A DNA stretch of 64,000 bases from Campylobacter curvus (GCF_013372125.1 NZ_CP053826.1:1364001-1428000), one strand, 5' to 3'. Positions 9,404 to 18,435 are shown, counted from the stretch's first letter. The notes: generated by a model from the sequence alone, not told the origin. Made by a program: numbers and translations.

Positions 9404-9589
9404 GGTCCTATTTTTAAAAAGTATTGTTTTTGACTTCTAGAGCGAAGTCAAACCTTGCGAAACGACGCTATCGCCGCCGAAAATCAGTGAAGCTGTAAAG
9501 CTGAACGCGATTTTCGTGCTATAGTTCGGCGCTTTGCGGAGTGAGCAAGGTTTGCGAAGCGGACATCAATACTTTAATATAACATAGCC
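9404..9589 (+). mobile_element. MITE-like dispersed repeat, copy A
   Basis: About 186 bases without a credible gene. The left end (9404-9428, GGTCCTATTTTTAAAAAGTA...) and the right end (9565-9589) are imperfect inverted repeats sharing AGTATTG/CAATACT. Inside, AACCTTGC (9451-9458) pairs with GCAAGGTT (9545-9552), so the RNA could fold into a long hairpin. The core aligns well with the reverse complement of 26730-26936: both share runs such as GACGCTATCGCCGCCGA and CGTGCTATA-GTTCGGCG. No transposase is encoded, so mobility would depend on an enzyme elsewhere. Confidence 0.6.
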
Positions 9590-9657
9590 AAATGAATTTG
9601 TGTATATTCACTTTAAAATTTTAAGCTTGATCAAACATCGAATTTTAAAGGAAAAAG

Positions 9658-10233
9658 ATGAATGCCGAATTCAAGGCCGCTAAATTTAACGGCATCTGCG
9701 CCGCGCTATGTCTGCTTGCGACAGAGCTGACGAAAATTTTCCCTACGAGCGAGCAGCTGCAAACACCGCTTGCAGTGGCACGTCTGATCTTTCTAATCGC
9801 CGCACTCGCTCTTTTTCACAAAAGCTTTCACTTGATCTCGCGGATCTCGGACTCAAATATCTGCTGCACTTTCAGGCGCGCCGGCATAGTGGCTATCATA
9901 GTTCTGCTTTGCTGCACGGGATTTTACCTAGCGGATAGGTCGTTAAACATGCTGATCTTGTTTGGTGTGCTGCCGTTTTTGTGGTGCTTTTTGCTATTTG
10001 TTTGGATAGTGTTAAATTTCAAAATGGCGCGTATCGCAAAAAGTAAAATTTTTAGCTCGTATGCATTTTTGCTCATCGCCATCGCTACCTTGCATACATT
10101 GCACTCGGTGCAGAGTTTAAGGGCTTTCACGCAGCCATTTCTTGCGGTGGCTGACCTAATATCAGGCGCCGTTTTACCGCTACTGCTCGTCGGTGCGTGG
10201 GCTAGTATGAGAGATTTTTCAAATAGATCATAG
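9658..10233 (+). CDS. Hypothetical multi-pass membrane protein
   Basis: A 191-residue inner-membrane protein with about five or six hydrophobic segments (roughly residues 10-28, 40-58, 74-92, 96-118, 130-148 and 158-184). No conserved motif that names a family was recognised. The start has AAAGGA 6 bases upstream. It stands alone on the plus strand, bordered by the repeat element on the left and a convergent DJ-1-like gene on the right. Cysteines cluster in segment three (LLCC). The composition and codon use look like the surrounding genome, so it is not an obvious import. Confidence 0.65.
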   Translation: MNAEFKAAKFNGICAALCLLATELTKIFPTSEQLQTPLAVARLIFLIAALALFHKSFHLISRISDSNICCTFRRAGIVAIIVLLCCTGFYLADRSLNMLILFGVLPFLWCFLLFVWIVLNFKMARIAKSKIFSSYAFLLIAIATLHTLHSVQSLRAFTQPFLAVADLISGAVLPLLLVGAWASMRDFSNRS

Positions 10234-10274
10234 GTAGCAGACACGGTCGCTGCTAGGATCGCCTCGCCGTCACT

Positions 10275-10757
10275 TTACTTTAGAATTTCAGAAAGAGCGT
10301 TCCTGACCTCGCTGTTTAGCTCGCAAATGCTGATCACACCGTCACTGTCGCACATTTTTGCATCGATGAATTCGCAGTATTCGCTCAGCGCATTTTTATA
10401 GCCACCCCTTATGGCTGCCTCGCGTCCTTTTAGAAACCCGGCTCCCCCAAGTATCAGCACTCCAAGGTCAAGCCCGATCTTAAATTTCGCTCCTAAAGCG
10501 CCTTTGATCCAGCTTAAAAATATCTCATCGTATCTAAGACTTAAAGCACCTATGCCGTCTGGCACGATGATAGCCTCAAGTCCGTATAGGCTCTCGGCGT
10601 AAATTTCAGGATGTAGCCTAAGCCCGACCTCATCGACGATCTCAGGCTTTAGAGCGTAGGTCTTCACCCTCGCACCATCAAGTCCGCGCACAAAGTCGCT
10701 GATCTGAGCGAAATTTAGCAAATTTACCTTGTCGTATAACACGATACCTATCTTCAT
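10275..10757 (-). CDS. DJ-1/PfpI-superfamily protein lacking the usual nucleophile Cys
   Basis: A 160-residue protein with the alpha/beta layout of DJ-1/PfpI and class I glutamine amidotransferase-like proteins: GIVLYDKVNLLNFAQISD at the N-terminus, an IIVPDGIG strand-turn, and the elbow region IGLDLGVLILGGAGFLKGR. In active relatives the elbow reads S-V-C-T-G; here it is G-L-D-L-G, so the nucleophilic Cys is replaced by Asp and the following His is also absent. It may be a binding or structural protein rather than an enzyme. It lies 9 bases downstream of dapD and is probably co-transcribed with it. Confidence 0.65.
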   Translation of the reverse strand: MKIGIVLYDKVNLLNFAQISDFVRGLDGARVKTYALKPEIVDEVGLRLHPEIYAESLYGLEAIIVPDGIGALSLRYDEIFLSWIKGALGAKFKIGLDLGVLILGGAGFLKGREAAIRGGYKNALSEYCEFIDAKMCDSDGVISICELNSEVRNALSEILK

Positions 10758-10766
10758 CGCCGCCTC

Positions 10767-11963
10767 CTAATGCAAAGCCTCATTCAGCTTTATCGCGCGT
10801 TTGCTAGCACTTGCCGTGATCTGGCCCGTCTGGCTGTTTTGGCGAAAATGCAGCCCGTTTAGCCCCGCAAGCTCGAGCCCTTTGTAAATTTCACGATCAA
10901 ATTTAAAATTTGGATTTATCGCGGCTAGCTTGCCCTGCTCCGCCTGGCTGATAAAGACCTTCGTGCCCTCAAGCACCGCTATGCCCGCATCTACTATGCA
11001 TTTATCGCCTAGTGGTATGCCGGTGACCGAGTTTGCACCCAGCAAGCAGTGCTTGCCGATGCTGACGGGGTTGCCGTTCGTGCCACTAAGCACACCAAGG
11101 ATGCTCGCACCGCCGCCCACGTCGCTGCCCTCGCCCACGACCACGGAACTACTGACGCGACCCTCTATCATCACGCTACCGGTGGTGCCTGCGTTGAAAT
11201 TCACATACGCAGCGCCCGGCATGACGGTCGTTCCGGCCGCTATCGAAGCACCCATGCGCACCTTAGCGGTATCTAGGATGCGCGTATTTTCGGCCGGTAT
11301 GATGTGACTTAAAAAGCGCGGGAATTTATCTACGCTCATTATCGCCGGATAGCGGCCGTTCATCTTTAGCTCTATCTCGTTCACGCGTAGCCACTCAAGC
11401 TCGATAGGCTTGCCATCAGCGCCCCAAGCCACGTTTGGCAACGCTGCAAAAGCCCCCTCCAGACAAAGGGAGCGAAGCGGCGCTTTTTGCAAGCTAAGCA
11501 AATAAAGCTTCAGATAAACAGCCTCGGCGCTGAGCGGCTTTGTATCCTCGTAGATAAAAACGACGCGGAATTTGCCCTCGTTTTTCTCATCTTCCAGCGC
11601 GTGACGCACTGCATTTACGACCTGAACGTTTTTATGCTGTGAAATTTCATCTTTAAACACTCCAAAAAGCTTCCAAGCCTTTTTAGCGACCTTCGCATCA
11701 AACCTCGCAACGAACTCGCTAGCGTTAAAATCAACCTCGACGCCACACTCTTTTAACGCCCAAACAAGCGCGGCAGCCGAGAGGAAGCTCTCTTTGAAAT
11801 TTACCACGGCGTAGCTGGCTTGCAAAATTTTGTCTTCATTTAGCTGCCCAAGATCTACTCGCGCGATGCCAAACGCCAGCGGATCTTTATAGCCCTTTTG
11901 TGCGCGTATCTGCTCGCAAAAATCCTTGAACTGCTCTTTAGTTTCGATATTTATCTTTGACAT
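10767..11963 (-). CDS. dapD: 2,3,4,5-tetrahydropyridine-2,6-dicarboxylate N-succinyltransferase
   Basis: A 398-residue cytoplasmic enzyme that succinylates tetrahydrodipicolinate in the succinylase branch of lysine and meso-diaminopimelate synthesis, feeding peptidoglycan. The N-terminal 200 residues form the substrate-binding region of the long DapD type; the C-terminal half is a left-handed beta-helix with hexapeptide repeats (AGTTVMPGAAYVNFNAGTTG, then GEGSDVGGGASILGVL and IGKHCLLGANSVTGIPLGDK). The length fits the long class common in Campylobacter and actinobacteria rather than the 270-residue enterobacterial class. The DJ-1-like gene follows directly. AAGGAG precedes the start. Confidence 0.93.
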   Translation of the reverse strand: MSKINIETKEQFKDFCEQIRAQKGYKDPLAFGIARVDLGQLNEDKILQASYAVVNFKESFLSAAALVWALKECGVEVDFNASEFVARFDAKVAKKAWKLFGVFKDEISQHKNVQVVNAVRHALEDEKNEGKFRVVFIYEDTKPLSAEAVYLKLYLLSLQKAPLRSLCLEGAFAALPNVAWGADGKPIELEWLRVNEIELKMNGRYPAIMSVDKFPRFLSHIIPAENTRILDTAKVRMGASIAAGTTVMPGAAYVNFNAGTTGSVMIEGRVSSSVVVGEGSDVGGGASILGVLSGTNGNPVSIGKHCLLGANSVTGIPLGDKCIVDAGIAVLEGTKVFISQAEQGKLAAINPNFKFDREIYKGLELAGLNGLHFRQNSQTGQITASASKRAIKLNEALH

Positions 11964-12162
11964 TTTCGCTCCTTAAATTTTAATGGAGTTTAGCAAAATA
12001 TTGTTTAAGTAGAAATTGCTCGCGGATAAATTTTGTAAACAAACAACTTTTTGAAACACTAAACGAACTTGAAAAGTGTGAAAATTTAGAGGAAATTTTA
12101 AATTTGATAAGCTAAATCCGGCGAAATTTTGCTAGTATTACCAAATTTTATCAAGGATTTAT

Positions 12163-12624
12163 ATGCAGCTATCAGAGTATCAAAAGCAAATTTTAAGCGA
12201 TCCCAAAACGCTTCGAGAAAAGCTTGAAATTTACCTTCAGACGCCAGAAAAGGTCGAAATTTACGCAAGCGCTTGCGAGAATTTTCTCGACCCGTAAGCA
12301 AATGAATTCACACTTAAAGTTACTTGGAGCTGGTGGGCGTTTTTTTCAACGCTATTTTTCTTTCTTTATAGAAAGGCCTATACGGCTATGCTTTGCACCT
12401 TGTTGGTATGCGTTTTTATCCCAGTTGCAGGCTTGCTTCCAACACTAATAATCTCTTATTCATGTGCGGTATCTGCGAAATTTATAGTTTGCAGCAGATT
12501 TGTCAAAATCTTAGATATGCAAAGCGATGAAGAACTGGCAAAAAGAGGCGGTAAGAACGAAACTGTAATTTTGTTATTCGCCATTTTATTGTTACTGTAT
12601 TTTGTTTGGGCGTTCAGAAGCTGA
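12163..12624 (+). pseudogene. DUF2628-like membrane protein split by an in-frame TAA
   Basis: An ATG at 12163 with AAGGA upstream opens a 44-codon frame ending ...ACENFLDP at a TAA (12295-12297). In exactly the same frame, translation beyond the TAA gives ANEFTLKVTWSWWAFFS, then LYRKAYTAMLC and a hydrophobic protein ending VWAFRS at 12624; nothing interrupts this second part. The WSWWAFFS...LYRKAY stretch is the hallmark of DUF2628-type small membrane proteins, whose N-terminal helical part would be supplied by the first segment. A reinitiated product from ATG 12388 (78 residues) would lack the signature. Total 153 codons plus stop, matching the family. Likely a point-nonsense pseudogene, or a sequencing error. 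Confidence 0.7.
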
Positions 12625-12649
12625 TTTTAGGGTCAAACGACCCTAAAAT
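12624..12649. terminator. Bidirectional hairpin between convergent genes
   Basis: ATTTTAGGGTC (12624-12634) and GACCCTAAAAT (12639-12649) form a perfect 11-bp stem with a 4-base loop between the DUF2628 gene and the convergent mrp. The A/T flanks give a short T-run on either strand. Confidence 0.8.
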
Positions 12650-13750
12650 TTACTTACTGCACGCGCTCTTACCGTCATTTACCGGCTGGATAGCGGAGTT
12701 GTCCGCGCCGCCTTCGTTATTTATGGTCTCTATCGCGTCCCAAAGCTCGCGCGCAGCTTGCTCGTAGCGTTTGGCAGTGACGGAATTTGGCTCGTAAAAG
12801 CTCACCGGCTTGCCGCTATCGCCGCCTATCCTCACCGCCGGCTCGATCGGAATTTGGGCTAAAATTTTAGTCTTATAAATTTTAGCCAGCTCCTCGGTCG
12901 TGCCTTTGCCAAAGATGTCATACTCTTTGCCATTATCAGGGCAGATGAAGCCGCTCATGTTTTCGACGATACCGGCGATCGGGATGTGAAGTTTTTCAAA
13001 CATGTCAAGCCCGCGTCTGCTGTCATCAAGCGCGACTACTTGCGGCGTTGTGACGCATACACCAGCAGTCACCGGCACACTTTGTGCGAGTGTGAGCTGC
13101 GCATCGCCGGTTCCGGGAGGCATATCGAGGAAAAGTACGTCCAGTTCGCTCCAGAGCACGTCTTTTAGCAGTTGCTCGATCGCTTTCATGATCATCGATC
13201 CGCGCCAAATGAGGCTAGCACCCTCCTCCATCAGCACGCCCATACTCATCATCTCTATGCCGTGGCTGAGTATCGGCTTTAGCTTATTCCCCATGACCTG
13301 AGGCTGAGTGTTGAGCTCTCCTAACATCCGTGGGATATTTGGTCCGTAGATGTCAGCGTCAAGCAGGCCTACTTTCTTACCAAGCTTCGCCATCGAAATG
13401 GCTAAATTTAGCGTCGTGGTGCTTTTACCCACGCCGCCTTTGCCGGAGCTTACCATTACGAAATTTTTGATCTGCGGCGCGATATTTTTACCGCTTTGAG
13501 AGTTCGACTTCTCTTGAGGCATCTTTGGCTGGATGATGTTTATCTCGGCCGCCGCTCCGCCAAGCACGCGCGAGATATCCGCTTTTAGTTCGTTTGCTAT
13601 GTCGGGATTTGAGCTGACGATCTCCACGTATATTTTTATGGGCTCGCCCGCTTGCACGTTTTTAACGAAGCCAAAGCTTACTATATCCTTTTCAAACCCG
13701 GGATAAACTACGCCCTTTAGGCGCTCCATGATCTGTTCTTTACTTAACAT
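12650..13750 (-). CDS. mrp: Mrp/ApbC-family iron-sulfur cluster carrier ATPase
   Basis: A 366-residue P-loop protein of the Mrp/NBP35 group that binds and hands over [4Fe-4S] clusters. An N-terminal MIP18/DUF59-like domain covers about residues 1-85. The deviant Walker A motif [12 protein letters not shown] is near residue 98, followed by [16 protein letters not shown] and the switch [17 protein letters not shown]-x-x-C-type ligand pair is not obvious beyond FICPDN. It overlaps the end of thiC by 11 bases, and because ThiC is a [4Fe-4S] enzyme a shared transcript is logical. A bidirectional hairpin follows the gene. Confidence 0.93.
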   Translation of the reverse strand: MLSKEQIMERLKGVVYPGFEKDIVSFGFVKNVQAGEPIKIYVEIVSSNPDIANELKADISRVLGGAAAEINIIQPKMPQEKSNSQSGKNIAPQIKNFVMVSSGKGGVGKSTTTLNLAISMAKLGKKVGLLDADIYGPNIPRMLGELNTQPQVMGNKLKPILSHGIEMMSMGVLMEEGASLIWRGSMIMKAIEQLLKDVLWSELDVLFLDMPPGTGDAQLTLAQSVPVTAGVCVTTPQVVALDDSRRGLDMFEKLHIPIAGIVENMSGFICPDNGKEYDIFGKGTTEELAKIYKTKILAQIPIEPAVRIGGDSGKPVSFYEPNSVTAKRYEQAARELWDAIETINNEGGADNSAIQPVNDGKSACSK

Positions 13751-15074
13751 CTTTCTCCTTTATGATTTTTCTTGAAATTTTATACGCGCAAAATTTCGGT
13801 CCGCACATCGAGCAAAATTCCGCCTCTTTAAACACGTCTTGAGGCAGGCTCTCGTCGTGAAGCTCACGAGCTTTATCAGGGTCGAGTGCGAGCTCAAACT
13901 GCTTGTTCCAGTCAAAGTTATACCTAGCATCGCTCATCGCGTGATCTCGCTCTATGGCTCCTACTCTGCCGCGTGCGATGTCAGCTGCGTGTGCTGCGAT
14001 CTTATGAGAGATTATGCCGTCTCTGACATCGTTTGCGTTTGGCAGCCCCAGATGCTCCTTTGGCGTCACGTAGCAAAGCATCGCTACGCCGTGGCTGGCC
14101 GCGATCGCTCCACCGATAGCCGAAGTGATATGATCGTATCCCGCTCCGATGTCGCTTACGAGCGGCCCGAGCACATAAAACGGCGCATTATGACACCACT
14201 CTTGCTCGATTTTTACGTTGTATTCGATTTGATTTAGCGGTATGTGGCCGGGACCTTCGACCATGACCTGCACGTTTTTCTCCCACGCACGAAGTGTGAG
14301 CTCACCAAGCACCTTCAGCTCGCTTAGCTGCGCTTCATCAGTCGCGTCATACAAGCAGCCAGGTCGCAGGCTATCGCCAAGCGAAAGTGCGACGTCATAC
14401 CTCGCGCAAATATCCAAAATTTCATCAAAGGCTTCGTAAAACGGATTTTCTTTATGATAGTGCATCATCCAGCTGGCCATCAAGCTACCACCGCGACTTA
14501 CGATACCCATTTTACGCTTTGAGATAAGGGGCATAAATTTTAGTAAAAAGCCCGCATGTATCGTGAAGTAGCTCACTCCCTGCTTTGCCTGCCTTTCTAT
14601 GACTTCGAGCATCACATCTTTATTTAGCTTCTCAAGGTCGCACACATCGTGGATGATCTGATACATCGGCACGGTGCCCACAGGCACGCTGGAATTTGCT
14701 ATGATGGCCTCGCGTATGGCGTCTAGATCGCCGCCGGTGCTTAGATCCATGACAGTGTCGGCTCCGTATTTCAGACAAGCTCTAAGCTTTTCAAGCTCAC
14801 CCTCGATATCGCTAGCAAGGCTTGAGTTGCCGATATTGGCATTTACTTTCGTCTTAGCGTCTATGCCGATCGCCATCGGGACTAAATTTTTATGATTTAT
14901 ATTTGCGGGGATTATCATCGCGCCACTGGCTACGCGCTGCCTGACAAACTCCGCCTCAAGTCCCTCGACATCCGCGACATAGCGCATCTCGGGGGTTATG
15001 ATGCCGTTTTTGGCGTAATACATCTGTGTAGGCGTCGCATCGTTTTTTCGGGCGTCAAGCCACTCTTCTCTCAT
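13740..15074 (-). CDS. thiC: Phosphomethylpyrimidine synthase ThiC
   Basis: A 444-residue radical SAM-type enzyme that rearranges aminoimidazole ribotide to HMP-phosphate, the pyrimidine half of thiamine. The C-terminal cluster motif CSMCGPKFC (CX2CX4C) is intact, and [17 protein letters not shown] and [13 protein letters not shown] are family landmarks. I chose ATG 15074 ([12 protein letters not shown]) because AGGA sits 8 bases upstream; the frame extends six codons further. The leader was searched for a TPP riboswitch (CTGAGA, ACCTGA elements) and none was seen. mrp overlaps its 3' end. The short ThiC form lacking the long N-terminal extension is usual in this phylum. Confidence 0.95.
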   Translation of the reverse strand: MREEWLDARKNDATPTQMYYAKNGIITPEMRYVADVEGLEAEFVRQRVASGAMIIPANINHKNLVPMAIGIDAKTKVNANIGNSSLASDIEGELEKLRACLKYGADTVMDLSTGGDLDAIREAIIANSSVPVGTVPMYQIIHDVCDLEKLNKDVMLEVIERQAKQGVSYFTIHAGFLLKFMPLISKRKMGIVSRGGSLMASWMMHYHKENPFYEAFDEILDICARYDVALSLGDSLRPGCLYDATDEAQLSELKVLGELTLRAWEKNVQVMVEGPGHIPLNQIEYNVKIEQEWCHNAPFYVLGPLVSDIGAGYDHITSAIGGAIAASHGVAMLCYVTPKEHLGLPNANDVRDGIISHKIAAHAADIARGRVGAIERDHAMSDARYNFDWNKQFELALDPDKARELHDESLPQDVFKEAEFCSMCGPKFCAYKISRKIIKEKDVK

Positions 15075-15217
15075 CAAATTTCCTAATATCAAAATTCGGA
15101 TAATTTTACTGCAATTTAACTTCTTTTATGCTTTAACAAAAATGCTCTTGGTTTTGAAATTCTTAAAATAGAGGCTTTGTAAATAGAGCCAAAAGTTTAA
15201 TACAAGTTTTGTAGGTG

Positions 15218-15223
15218 TATAAT
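15218..15223 (+). promoter_or_regulatory. -10 box for the ispDF operon
   Basis: GTGTATAAT, a perfect TATAAT with a preceding TG-type context, lies about 40 bases before the ispDF start. Campylobacter promoters rely mainly on this element and lack a strong -35, as here. Confidence 0.6.
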
Positions 15224-15262
15224 ATCGTAACATTTCAGCCAAAATAAATATAAGGAAAAATT

Positions 15263-16378
15263 TTGCTAGATATCTCTCTTATCATGCTTGGAGCTGGGAA
15301 TTCCAGCCGTTTTGAGCTGCCGGTAAAAAAGCAATGGCTACGTATCGGCTCCGATCCGCTTTGGCTGGCCGCTACAAAAAATTTGAGTGAATTTTACACG
15401 TTCAAAGATATAATCGTCGTGAGCAAAGAGTGCGAATATATGGCTAGGTTCGCCCCTCATTATAAATTTGTGATCGGCGGAGACACACGCCAGCAAAGCC
15501 TGAAAAATGCGCTAATTTTAGTCAGCAGCCAGTTCGTGCTAGTTAGCGACATCGCCCGCCCTTGCATCACACACGAGCTTTTTAGCAAGATAATAGAAGG
15601 CTCAAAGCAAGCCGACTGCGTAGTCCCGGCGCTAAAAATCGCAGATACCGCGTATTTTGACGACGAAGCGATAGATAGAGAAAAGATAAAGCTCATCCAA
15701 ACGCCGCAGCTTTCAAAGACGAATTTGCTAAAACAAGCGCTTGAGACCGATACTCTTTACACCGACGACAGCTCCGCGATGAGAGCTGTGGGTGCTAGCG
15801 TATGGCACGTGCTTGGCGATGAGAGAGCGCACAAGATCACGACTAAAAGCGACCTCGCCAAGATCCCCTGTCTGATCCCTCCTTCAAACGAGCATTTCAC
15901 GGGCACCGGCTTTGACGTGCATGAATTTGAGCGTGGACGCGAGCTGTGGCTTTGCGGAGAAAAGATCGAATATGAATTTGGCCTCAAGGCTCACAGCGAT
16001 GGCGATGTAGCGCTTCATGCGCTAACGGACGCGATATTAGGAGCTGCCGGGCTTGGCGATATAGGCGAGCTCTTTCCTGATACAGATGCCGAATTTAAGG
16101 GCATAAGCTCGCTGCTTTTACTGCAAGAGGCCTATAAAAAGGTGCAAAGCGTGGGCTTTGAGCTGGTAAATGCCGATATCACGATCATGGCTGAGCGCCC
16201 TAAAATTTCAAAATTCAAGCGTAAAATGGAGGCAAATATCGCGGGTGCGCTAAATTTGACGCCAAACCGCATAAACGTAAAAGCTACCACGACAGAAAAG
16301 CTTGGCTTTGTAGGACGCGGCGAGGGCATAGCCGTGATAGCAAGTGCAAATTTGAAATACTATGATTGGACAAAATGA
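15263..16378 (+). CDS. ispDF: Bifunctional IspD/IspF (isoprenoid MEP pathway)
   Basis: A 371-residue fusion. Residues 1-205 are IspD (MEP cytidylyltransferase) with LGAGNSSRFELPVKKQW as the nucleotide-binding loop; residues about 213-371 are IspF (MEcPP synthase) with the metal-binding GTGFDVHEF and HSDGDVALHAL, and ATTTEKLGFVGRGEGIA near the end. IspE, which acts between them, is not in the window. Translation starts at TTG 15263, supported by AAGGA 9 bases upstream and no good ATG nearby. The fusion is typical of Campylobacterota. The stop overlaps the ATG of the next gene, so the orphan regulator is translationally coupled. Confidence 0.95.
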   Translation: MLDISLIMLGAGNSSRFELPVKKQWLRIGSDPLWLAATKNLSEFYTFKDIIVVSKECEYMARFAPHYKFVIGGDTRQQSLKNALILVSSQFVLVSDIARPCITHELFSKIIEGSKQADCVVPALKIADTAYFDDEAIDREKIKLIQTPQLSKTNLLKQALETDTLYTDDSSAMRAVGASVWHVLGDERAHKITTKSDLAKIPCLIPPSNEHFTGTGFDVHEFERGRELWLCGEKIEYEFGLKAHSDGDVALHALTDAILGAAGLGDIGELFPDTDAEFKGISSLLLLQEAYKKVQSVGFELVNADITIMAERPKISKFKRKMEANIAGALNLTPNRINVKATTTEKLGFVGRGEGIAVIASANLKYYDWTK

Positions 16379-17268
16379 TGAAAATTTTAATAGTTGAAAA
16401 CGAGATATATTTGGCGGGCTCGATGGCTACGAAGCTCGCTGATCTGGGGCATGAGTGCGAGATAGCAAAGAGTGCGAAGGAGGCCTTGAAGGACGAAGAG
16501 TTTGATGTAGTGTTACTTTCTACCACACTCCCCGGACAGGATTTTTACCCGATAATAGAAAAATTTAAAAGCTCGATCATCATCTTGCTGATCGCATACA
16601 TTAGCAACGACACCGTGCTAAAACCCATCCAAGCGGGTGCTGACGACTACATACAAAAGCCGTTCATGATAGAAGAGCTCGTGCGTAAGATGAATCATTT
16701 CGAGGAGCACAGACGCTTGCAAGGTATGCTGCGAAACTACGAGAGCTATGTTGATTATAGTTTGAGGAATTTAAAGATAGACGAATTCGAGCCAAAAAAG
16801 GTGAAATTCCCGCTTTTAATACGCACCTCAAAGATCGCCTACGCCGATAAATTCGTTCATAATTACATGAAAATGACAAAAATTCCGTTTATATTTTTGC
16901 CCGCGACCAAGCTGGCTCAAATAGAAAAAATTTTAAGACAAAATCACGATGACTATGTATATATCTCGAGCTTTCAGCTGCTAAAACAAGACGAAAGGGA
17001 TAAAATTTTATCGCTCGTGTATAAGCGCAAGGTGATAATCTCGACTAGCGACTTCGAGCAAAAGGTGTCATTTGAAACGCTTGATATCTCAAACGGCGAA
17101 AATCTTTTTAGCATCGACGAGATCGTCACGATCGATGATTATATAAAATACGTCATCATGAACTACCAAGATAGATTTCCCGATACCGAGCTATCCAAAA
17201 AACTAGGAATTTCACGCAAATCACTTTGGGAAAAGAGAAAAAAATATGACATCCTCAAGAAAAAATAA
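16375..17268 (+). CDS. Atypical orphan response regulator, HP1021/Cj1608 type
   Basis: A 297-residue DNA-binding regulator. The N-terminal receiver-like domain (about 1-120) starts KILIVENEIYLAG; the expected phospho-acceptor Asp is replaced in VVLLSTTLPG, while the conserved Lys remains in DDYIQKPF. The C-terminus carries a Fis/NtrC-like helix-turn-helix, LSKKLGISRKSLWEKRKKY. In Helicobacter (HP1021) and Campylobacter (Cj1608, also called CemR) homologues act without phosphorylation to control metabolism, redox response and replication initiation. Gene order after ispDF and before an ATP-sulfurylase-like gene is the same as I recall for C. jejuni. ATG 16375 overlaps the ispDF stop (ATGA); ATG 16378 is possible. 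Confidence 0.88.
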   Translation: MMKILIVENEIYLAGSMATKLADLGHECEIAKSAKEALKDEEFDVVLLSTTLPGQDFYPIIEKFKSSIIILLIAYISNDTVLKPIQAGADDYIQKPFMIEELVRKMNHFEEHRRLQGMLRNYESYVDYSLRNLKIDEFEPKKVKFPLLIRTSKIAYADKFVHNYMKMTKIPFIFLPATKLAQIEKILRQNHDDYVYISSFQLLKQDERDKILSLVYKRKVIISTSDFEQKVSFETLDISNGENLFSIDEIVTIDDYIKYVIMNYQDRFPDTELSKKLGISRKSLWEKRKKYDILKKK

Positions 17269-18427
17269 ATCCATCATCATAAACACCGAAGTATTTGGCA
17301 CGCTGGAACTCATAAAAAATCAAGTCATCTCAAATTTCAGCGCCCTTATGGACGACGAGCAGATAAGACTGGCCAACGAAAGCGGCTATTTCGAGGGCGA
17401 GCCGATGCCCTACTCCTTTGGCTTCGCACCGCCAAGCGAGATAAATCAGCACACGATAAAGCAGCTAAGTGCGGGCGAACGCGTAAATTTAGTGCTTGAG
17501 GGCAGAGACGTCGGACACATCGACGTGGATAAAATTTTCAAGCTTGATAAATTTACACGTGAGAAAAATATATTTTTAGCCAATGAATCAGCCAACGGGC
17601 GACAACTGCAGCTAGGTGAATACGCGATCAGCGGTGAGTTTGAAATTTATGACGAGAGCATAAAAGACGCAAAATTCAGGCTAAAAAACGTCATAAAAGA
17701 GATAAACGCCAAAAAGATAACGTCGGTGTTTTTGACCGCCGACCCGTTTAACCGCGCGCACGAGAGGCTCATTCGCATGACGGTCGATAAAGCTGACCTC
17801 GTAATCGTATTTCTAGTGAGGACGCTGCAAGAAAACCATATAGACTACGCCATCAGAAAGCGGGTGCTGGAATTTTTCAACCAAAACTACCTACCAGAAA
17901 AGCGCGTATTCGTCTTTCCCCTTGAAAATACGACGCTTTTTAGCTCGCATACAAATCCTACGCTCGAGTGCATCGCTGCGCGCTCATTTGGTGCAAACAA
18001 GCTAGTCATCGGACAAAATCATGCCGGCATCGGTATGTTTTACGACCACAACGAGGCGCACACGATCCTTGATCGATACAAAAACGAGCTGGAGATAGAG
18101 ATCATAGTCTTACCCGAGCTAGTTTATTGCAACCAGTGCCGCACACTCGTAAGCACGAAGACTTGCCCTCACGGACAACATCACCACATCAAATATCATC
18201 CGGACATCATCAAAGAGCTGCTTTTTAAGGGTATCATGCCGCCAGCTATCCTCGTGCGGCCTGAAATTTCGGCATTCGTCTTAAGCGAGCTCTTTCCAAA
18301 CCGCTTCAAGGACGTGCAAAAGCTCTGCGACGATCTGTTCGTGAATTCGGGGCTATTAGAAAAACGCACCGACCGCGATTTTTACGAAGAGCTGATGAAG
18401 CTTTATCAAACCTCGTCGATGACATAA
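17246..18427 (+). CDS. ATP-sulfurylase-like nucleotidyltransferase (annotated sulfate adenylyltransferase in relatives)
   Basis: A 393-residue protein matching ATP sulfurylase in overall layout: an N-terminal PUA-like region, then the HIGH-type nucleotidyltransferase core. The usual QxRNPxHxxH reads LTADPFNRAHERL, so the Gln, Arg and first His are changed while one RAH is kept. A Zn-type segment CNQCRTLVSTKTCPHGQHHH lies near residue 290, and KLVIGQNHAGIG corresponds to the conserved G-R-D-H-A-G region with Arg-Asp altered. The start overlaps the regulator gene by 23 bases. True sulfate activation seems doubtful with these substitutions; another adenylyl or nucleotidyl transfer is possible. 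Confidence 0.7.
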   Translation: MTSSRKNKSIIINTEVFGTLELIKNQVISNFSALMDDEQIRLANESGYFEGEPMPYSFGFAPPSEINQHTIKQLSAGERVNLVLEGRDVGHIDVDKIFKLDKFTREKNIFLANESANGRQLQLGEYAISGEFEIYDESIKDAKFRLKNVIKEINAKKITSVFLTADPFNRAHERLIRMTVDKADLVIVFLVRTLQENHIDYAIRKRVLEFFNQNYLPEKRVFVFPLENTTLFSSHTNPTLECIAARSFGANKLVIGQNHAGIGMFYDHNEAHTILDRYKNELEIEIIVLPELVYCNQCRTLVSTKTCPHGQHHHIKYHPDIIKELLFKGIMPPAILVRPEISAFVLSELFPNRFKDVQKLCDDLFVNSGLLEKRTDRDFYEELMKLYQTSSMT

Positions 18428-18435
18428 GGAAATTT

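Noticed and set aside
10235-10255. TAGCAG...CTGCTA hairpin between convergent genes
   Set aside because: Only six pairs and no T-run; too weak to call a terminator.
12098-12301. Minus-strand frame and plus-strand frame 12224-12448 near dapD
   Set aside because: Both overlap the interrupted DUF2628 gene, which explains the region better.
15075-15262. Possible TPP riboswitch in the thiC leader
   Set aside because: No CTGAGA or ACCTGA elements or matching stems were found.
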